DNA of 64,000 bases from the NCBI RefSeq assembly GCF_030463535.1, contig NC_132880.1:32294342-32358341 (forward strand), given 5' to 3'. The DNA is from Salminus brasiliensis (taxonomy: Eukaryota > Chordata > Actinopteri > Characiformes > Bryconidae). Positions 59,634 to 64,000 of the stretch are shown in pieces; position 1 is the first letter of the stretch, and the number at the start of each line of letters is the position of its first letter. The translations under genes and the position numbers were made by a program. The notes under the pieces were generated by a model. The model saw only the letters and a list, made by a program, of their open reading frames with translations. It was not told where the DNA came from and searched no databases.

Positions 59634-62342
59634 TATATCTAAATATAATAATTTTTTGTTCAAACCTAAATTAATTTAAACTTAATTTGAATTATTAATA
59701 GATCAACCCTGAAGGCATGTTCTTCAGAAAAGAAGAACATGCCTAATTTTTTAAAGTGTAAAGGAAGTTTGGGAAATCCTAATTGAGTTTATAGTCTATA
59801 GAAAGTTCATCTCACTAAAGCAGTCATAAAACAGTGCTTTAATTAATATGAATTTTTATTTGTTTGTTGTTTGAACAATTTGCTAAATGTTTTTTTTGTT
59901 TGTTTACTGTCTCCTCTTTAATGTGATGCGTGCTCATGTTCGTGCTCAGTAAGAAAGTAATACATCATCTGATGACTGAACTGATGTGGTAAATCCCTTC
60001 AGTCAAGAGCCCTTTGGCAGCACCATCTATTGGAAGGGACCAGGAGATTTTGAATGAGAAGTAGCAGCACACTAAAGCTCCTCTCTGCTTCACTCTCTCT
60101 GTCTTTAGCTGCAGTTTGGATAGCTTTGAATACTCTCCAGGTAATGAATGATGGTCCAGTTTTAACCATCCCAATCTCCGCTCACCCCTTCCCCTATTAC
60201 AATCCCCAATTATGCTATCCCAGTGTATATGTCCTCAACACCCTCCCCTCCTCCCGTCCCACATCTTCTACTTCCAAATGATTCTGGATCAAACTCCCAT
60301 TTGTTGTTTTACATTTGTTGAGTCTTGCACACTAAAGAAGTAGATGTCTGTAGTGCAAATCAGTCAGTCGATGTCATCCTCTTCCACTTATGTGAAGGCT
60401 GCACAATATGAAGAGAATATCAAATTGTGATATGTAAGGCATTTAGCAGATGCTCTTAAACAGCTTTGCTGTATACTCAGAAAAATATCCTTAGCTAGTT
60501 TGTATAGACTAGGATCCAAAAATACCTTAGGTACTATTAAACACACAAGTCAACATGGAGACCAAAATACACTATAAGTAAATAAAACTATTTTTAACTT
60601 TACTTAACTATTGCTATTGATATATAAGGTAAGACACTGCAGGTGATTTTTTTTTTTTAAATGGCACATATCACTGTTAATCTTTGCTAGTTGATTACTT
60701 ATATTCTTTAACCTCTTAAACTCCATGGAACCACACCACTTTTGGCTTTAAATTTGTAGGAAAAACTGATTTATGAGAAACACAGTTTCAAGAATGGGCC
60801 TCAGACCTGCATTACCCAATGACATTTCAGAAAACATGCTTCATTTGTTGGACTGCTGTCATTATTACAAAGGATGTTGACATATTTGCATGCTATAATT
60901 AGATTTTAGAGAAAAATAAGCTCTTCAGTGATATGTGGCAGTGTGGCTGAGCTGAGTGTTCATTAAAACTTTTGGAAAAGCAATATACACCCGAGCAAAT
61001 GCAAATTGGGTTGCATATTGCGGAAGCATATATTTATAACTTTATGATTAATACTGTCTGAGTTATTAAAAGCAAAGATGTTTTCTTTTAATATATATAT
61101 ATATATGATTAATTGGACCAAATTGCTCATTTCTGCCTGTAGTGTCTTGCACAGTTGAAAACTCTTACCATCACACAGGTAGGTAAGATCTGCCTTAATT
61201 TAGGTAAGATCTGCCTTAATTTCACCAAAAATGTACATTTGTTGGATCATATGGATGCCATGATTGTTATGGATAATTCCAACACATGGTAGAAAATCAT
61301 GATTGGGGACTCTGTATCCGTATCACAAAGACCCAGAACTTCATAATGATTAACCAATATACTGTGTATTGTGCAGCCTTACTCGGTGGTATAGTACTTA
61401 GTCCATTTAAACTTGCATCACTTTTGGTGTGCCTTGTTTTATTTGTTCCTCACCAGATTTCACTTTTTTCCCCCACCTGATTTCTCTACAAGTTGTTTGT
61501 TGCCAGATCTCATCCACACAGCTCGTATCCATTGTGGCTGTGGCTTTTCATTTCAGTTGAGCAGCCCTAAAACAAAGCAGTTGCTTAAGGACTGAAACCA
61601 ACTGATTAAACCAGTGGAATCAGGTGTTTCTACTTGAGTGGAATAAAACCTGCAGCCACACCAGCCCTTTAATGATAAGATTGGGTTCTTCTGTTTCAGA
61701 ACAGGCTGTGTATGTTGCCCAGTATCTCTGTATCTAGCCTTACAAATAGCGCAAAATACAAATATTTATATAATTTGCTTTTCTATTTAGTTTTTAATGT
61801 TTAAAAATGAAGTGATGTTCTGAAATGAAGTGAAAACTGAATAACAATACTGATCCAGTACTTATCCTACTAGGCTTTAACCTTTTAACAGTCTAAGAAA
61901 TGCAGTCTAAGAAATACTAATAAAACTAAGAAATACATTTGCCAAAATATATTTATTGGTAAAAATCTGTCCCTAGGTCTTTTTTATCAGCATTTCATTT
62001 GATATATGGGTTGTGGATGGTTTGTTTTTGTTTGTTTGCTTGTTTGTTTATTAAGTTATAATTTAATTTGATCCAGGCCCAGTTGACTTGCCCCGTTGGG
62101 GTAATTCTAGCCATATAGAACAGTCACAATAAAACAATGGGGCTAGAATATAATAAGGTTTATTTATTTATGCACAAATCAAACATGGACTAATATCTTC
62201 ATGCCTTGAATTCCAGACTCACATGTTTAAAGTATAATTATTGCTAGCTGCCTGTGTAAATAACTGTAGCTATTCCATGTTTTTTAGTCAGCCTCAGCTA
62301 AAGTTGCTATGGCAGAAATAATGAGTACTACTAGGTTTTATC

Positions 62343-62373
<31 letters not shown>

Positions 62374-63187
62374 GTGTAGAGTAAATGACTTTAATGATCT
62401 GCCAATTACATATGTACTTCAGTGTAGTAAAGAAATTGGTATCATGATCTTGTGCAGTGTTTATTCAGAGCTATTGTTGGCGTTTAGTTCTGTTTACCCT
62501 AACTGGGCAACTCAACTGAGCGGTCACGCATGTTTCCCCCTCCTTAAACTTTTCATGTAACTTGAAGTAAACATCTTAAGGGCCGTGTCACGCCAATACG
62601 CCCATACGTCAATAGTTCTACCAACAGGTCTACCAAGCGGTTACAATGCCTGTTAAAGGGTTAATTATTATACTGATTTTTTTATTATTATTGATAATAT
62701 CTTTAAGATGAGCATCTATAACCAGGCAACTCAACTACTATCCCTCAGTATTTAACACACAGTTAAAGTCACCTCACCATTGGATTCTTTCTCTTTTCCC
62801 CCTAATATCATCCAGCATTTTCTGCTAATATCAGCCAGATACCGTTATCTACCGATACCGCTGTAACATGTCTAATTTCTTACAGTAGCAGTAGTTGATA
62901 ACATTAGTAGCAGTAATAGTGATAATAACTGATTCTGTTCACAGTGGCAGTGGATTTTCCTTTATGTCTTTCTGTGTTCCCCTGACCGTCATAGTCCTAG
63001 TCCTTTACCGCACTCATTGAACAGTGTTTCACACTATCTTTGTCTCCCTCTGCCCAGACTTGCCGAGTCCCGTACTAACCCCCAGGTCTTGGACATTGGG
63101 CTGACCCCTCTGGGCTGCAGCTCAGACCCAGCAAACGACAAAGCCAACAGTAACACAGCCAGCACTGGCAACCTCTTTTGCCTTTGA
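39481..63187 (+). CDS. ldlrap1: LDL receptor adaptor protein 1 (ARH), 9 exons, 290 aa
   Basis: Endocytic adaptor: its PTB domain binds the FxNPxY tail of LDL receptors, and its C-terminus recruits clathrin and AP-2. Coding exons: 39481-39541, 50210-50352, 51523-51635, 52495-52609, 53935-54007, 54604-54693, 57079-57191, 58057-58091, 63058-63187; they total 873 bases in frame. The start [20 protein letters not shown] matches the family. The PTB domain spans about residues 22-168 ([55 protein letters not shown]). The clathrin box is LLDIE (205-209). The AP-2 beta-appendage motif [15 protein letters not shown] (239-253) is split across exons 8 and 9. After [10 protein letters not shown] the tail differs from mammals (ends GNLFCL, lacking DDLFSF), and the protein is about 18 aa shorter than human. 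Intron 1 is 10.7 kb and full of mobile elements. Confidence 0.95.
39542..41700 (+). other. ldlrap1 intron 1, 5' part
   Basis: Begins with the GTGAGT donor. Holds a (GT)n at 39873-39920, a CA/TA compound microsatellite near 40198-40230 and (AAAC)n near 40470-40496. A tRNA-like SINE fragment may start near 41600. No exon seen. Confidence 0.5.
39873..39920. repeat. (GT)n microsatellite
   Basis: GT run of about 24 units in ldlrap1 intron 1. Confidence 0.95.
41715..42410. repeat. Candidate inverted-repeat element
   Basis: The left end GTGTTCACACACTAGGCCTG followed by TACTGTACCCGAGCAC, and the right side GTGCTCGGGCACGGTGTCCGA, look like diverged inverted ends of a non-autonomous DNA element. At about 42365-42440 a separate tRNA-like stretch (AGTCTAACTGGCTGCCCATC, then CGTTCATATCCC) may be a SINE. 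Boundaries are uncertain. Confidence 0.3.
42411..43900. other. ldlrap1 intron 1, middle part
   Basis: No exon or definable repeat. Confidence 0.35.
43900..44570 (+). mobile_element. L2/CR1-type LINE, 3' end of reverse transcriptase ORF, broken
   Basis: Pieces of the C-terminal ORF2 region are readable in shifting frames: [11 protein letters not shown]-like text near 43970-44010, [13 protein letters not shown]-like near 44030-44065, and [16 protein letters not shown]-like near 44085-44140. Frameshifts and stops interrupt it. It ends AAGTCGCTCTGGATAGGAGC then GTCTGCTAAATGCCATAAATG at about 44515-44560, the tail also found truncated at 0.94, 50.66 and 60.44 kb. Confidence 0.75.
45707..46678 (+). 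mobile_element. Tc1/mariner element, internal deletion derivative
   Basis: The element is 972 bp, bounded by CAGTGGGGGAAAAAAGTA (45707) and its complement ending CCCCCACTG (46678), flanked by TA at 45705-45706 and 46679-46680. Inverted repeats are long (about 195-200 bp each) and nearly identical. The interior holds a short transposase start (MVKTKELSK, from 46068), then a deletion junction. The C-terminal half follows ([16 protein letters not shown]; then [16 protein letters not shown] to the stop at about 46464) with a one-base frameshift between them. It lacks the N-terminal DNA-binding region and is non-autonomous. Confidence 0.92.
46685..48100. other. ldlrap1 intron 1, after the Tc1 insertion
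   Basis: AT-rich, no exon or definable repeat before the (GT)n at 48107. Confidence 0.35.
48107..48137. repeat. (TG)n microsatellite
   Basis: TG run of about 15 units. Confidence 0.95.
48420..48805 (+). mobile_element. MITE copy B
   Basis: A diverged copy of the family at 25.15, 54.87 and 63.37 kb: TGTGTGGACACCTTATTTAA, GTTTGTCTAGTCTCTGTAGG, GGCACCATGCCTAATGCTAG and the ending AAGTATCCCAATACTTTTAT are shared. Ends are eroded. Confidence 0.65.
49273..49530. repeat. Copy of the 'GGGCTGGGCGATATGG' element
   Basis: Starts TAGGGCTGGGCGATATGGTA and shares CGATATGCTTAGAAAAGCAT and the CGTGCAG/GATCAG block with the copies at 14.6 and 17.4 kb, in the opposite orientation. Confidence 0.6.
50655..50720 (-). 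mobile_element. L2/CR1-like LINE tail fragment
   Basis: ACATTTATATTTAAGGCATT then TAACAGACGCTCTTATCCAG and AGTGACTT is the reverse complement of the LINE tail at 44.52-44.56 kb; a 5'-truncated insertion in ldlrap1 intron 2. Confidence 0.65.
54874..55324 (+). mobile_element. MITE copy C, near full length
   Basis: Runs from TACACTATATGTCTAAATGT to CAATACTTTTGTCAGTTTAGTGTA, with inverted TACACTA/TAGTGTA tips. It has the shared interior TTGTTTTGTCCCTGTAGAGA and GGCATCATGCCTAATGCCAG. A (CA)n of about 17 units at 54955-54990 has grown inside. Lies in ldlrap1 intron 6. Confidence 0.7.
55325..56690. other. ldlrap1 intron 6, middle
   Basis: A 112-codon open frame at 56217-56555 has no recognisable domain and no splice context, so I do not call it a gene. 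Otherwise nothing definable. Confidence 0.4.
56700..57000 (+). mobile_element. Retroelement or transposon remnant in ldlrap1 intron 6
   Basis: AGCTACCAAAAGTGGTTCAAGAAAGGACAAC and AACCAGCGACAGGGTCACC (56847-56905) resemble a well-spread fish mobile-element coding segment. It is broken, and I cannot name the family with certainty. Confidence 0.4.
57200..58050. other. ldlrap1 intron 7
   Basis: GTAAGA donor at 57192, acceptor CTGCAG at 58056. No repeat ends or genes recognised. Confidence 0.5.
59370..59570. repeat. SINE-like repeat in ldlrap1 intron 8
   Basis: GTTGGCTGGCTGGGCATGTG, TCAGAGGAGACGTGTCGGTC and the tail AAATTGGGGAGAAAATGGAA resemble a fish SINE family that may include the blocks at 12.4 and 30.1 kb. 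Confidence 0.4.
59580..59629. repeat. (AT)n microsatellite
   Basis: TATATA run of about 22-24 units, directly after the SINE-like repeat. Confidence 0.95.
59713..59744. repeat. Perfect 13-bp hairpin
   Basis: AGGCATGTTCTTC (59713-59725) and GAAGAACATGCCT (59732-59744) are exact inverted repeats with a six-base loop. In ldlrap1 intron 8. Confidence 0.9.
60109..60140 (+). other. ldlrap1: Candidate 32-bp cassette exon in ldlrap1 intron 8
   Basis: A strong pyrimidine tract (CTCACTCTCTCTGTCTTTAG type) precedes 60109, and CTCTCCAG|GTAATG follows at 60140. Spliced between exons 8 and 9 it is in frame on entry ([11 protein letters not shown]) but shifts exon 9 to a new frame ending at 63102-63104. 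No transcript evidence is available. Confidence 0.4.
60430..60510 (-). mobile_element. L2/CR1-like LINE tail fragment
   Basis: TAAGGCATTTAGCAGATGCT then CTTAAACAGC resembles the reverse complement of the LINE tail at 44.52 kb; a diverged truncated copy. Confidence 0.5.
60515..62340. other. ldlrap1 intron 8, middle
   Basis: Mostly AT-rich with a short ATAT run near 61091-61107. A repeat shared with 26.5 kb lies at about 61585-61680. No exon seen. Confidence 0.4.
62343..62374. repeat. (ATT)n microsatellite
   Basis: Ten or so ATT units in ldlrap1 intron 8. Confidence 0.95.
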
Positions 63188-64000
63188 GAGCGGATTGGAA
63201 GGCTACCGCATTGGAAGATGTTTGAGATGATAGAGTTGCAAGAGAGTAAAAAAAAAAGCAAACTGGCTCCAGTAAACTGGACTCCAGACTCCAGCCATCC
63301 AGACTGAGGCAACCGCTCAAACACCAAAGCAATATAGTCTGTTTTTCAGAGCTTGGTCAATACTAGAGCTACACTACATGTCCAAAAACCTGGACAGCTG
63401 CTAATCCAACATTTCTCAAGAGCTTGTGCCTTTTTGCTGCAGTAAAAGCATTAACTAGAAATGCTTTACACTACATGTTGGAACATTACTTCTAAGGATT
63501 TGGCTCCAGTTATCCTAAAGGAATTGGGTGGAGCTCCATTACTTCACCACAGCATCTTATTCTAGTGGTAGGGCTTTTCTGTGGAGATTGCACAAGCTGA
63601 GTGTTCAATAATGAATACCAGTGTTCCCAGTAGTAGTAGCTAGATTCACTAGTTAGAATGGGGTCCTGGGTCATTTAGAACCAGTGGGGGACCAATCTCC
63701 AAAGAACCACAACCTAATGTTGGAGGGCTTTATACCTTTTTGGACATGGTGAGCTTAGGCTTGCTCAAGAGCATCCTATTCTATTGATGGTGTATTTTTT
63801 TTATGGAGAATCAGTCATTATAAGGGGTGTCTGGAAACATTTGGACATGTAGTGTACCACACCTTTGCTTCTAGTGTCAGTATTATTTCCATGTAGCAGT
63901 ATTTCTTCTATAAAGCTGAGAGCTACACTGCTGTTTAAGCCTTTTGGAAACTTTTACAATAATATAAATGATGTAATCTATGATTAAATGATGTACTATA
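63188..64000 (+). other. ldlrap1: ldlrap1 3' UTR and downstream flank
   Basis: Begins after the stop codon (63185-63187). A MITE (63370-63856) lies within or just beyond it. No convincing AATAAA was seen before the MITE, so the transcript may include it. Confidence 0.5.
63370..63856 (+). mobile_element. MITE copy D with perfect 17-bp inverted ends
   Basis: Left end TACACTACATGTCCAAA (63370-63386) and right end TTTGGACATGTAGTGTA (63840-63856) are exact inverted repeats. The interior is different from copies A-C (AATACCAGTGTTCCCAGTAG and others), so this may be a sister subfamily sharing ends. Confidence 0.75.

Overview
This window looks like teleost fish nuclear DNA, probably from an ostariophysan (characin or catfish group). 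The genes are vertebrate and intron-rich. The space between exons is full of Tc1/mariner remnants, short inverted-repeat elements, L2/CR1-like retrotransposon tails, tRNA-derived SINEs and dinucleotide microsatellites. There is nothing bacterial or viral. The fish placement rests on gene structure and on recognising repeat families by eye, so the species is inference.

Four protein-coding genes can be rebuilt exon by exon, and every exon junction keeps the reading frame. (1) An activator-type E2F transcription factor, most like E2F3, on the minus strand (9360-16382, 7 coding exons, 432 aa). It has a U12-type AT-AC intron, and upstream a promoter with E2F, CCAAT and octamer sites. (2) A serum response factor binding protein 1 (SRFBP1/BUD22-type) gene on the minus strand (19504-21861, two coding exons plus a 5' UTR exon near 24.06-24.13 kb, 654 aa). 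Its N-terminal domain is present twice. (3) The macoilin gene maco1 on the plus strand (24373-36032, 11 exons, 670 aa), head-to-head with SRFBP1 across a short CpG-rich promoter. (4) The LDL-receptor adaptor ldlrap1 on the plus strand (39481-63187, 9 exons, 290 aa), with PTB domain, clathrin box and AP-2-binding motif.

Layout: 1-6.6 kb is AT-rich intergenic DNA with decayed transposons and no gene I can support. 6.7-9.36 kb is the probable E2F 3' UTR. 16.4-16.8 kb is the E2F promoter. 16.8-19.4 kb is intergenic with nested repeats. 22.7-23.7 kb, inside SRFBP1 intron 1, is a 42-bp minisatellite with 84-bp higher-order structure. 24.1-24.37 kb is the shared promoter. 36.0-38.3 kb is the maco1 3' UTR with a nested hairpin. 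39.3-39.48 kb is the ldlrap1 promoter. ldlrap1 introns carry a Tc1 deletion derivative with intact ends, L2-like and MITE copies, and a possible frame-shifting 32-bp cassette exon.

The genes do not form one pathway: cell-cycle transcription (E2F), nuclear/nucleolar SRF cofactor (SRFBP1), neuronal ER membrane protein (macoilin) and clathrin-mediated LDL receptor uptake (LDLRAP1). MACO1 and LDLRAP1 are neighbours in human 1p36. The most unusual points are the duplicated SRFBP1 domain, the AT-AC intron, the candidate cassette exon that would break the AP-2 motif of LDLRAP1, and the structured minisatellite. No wholly new system was found.
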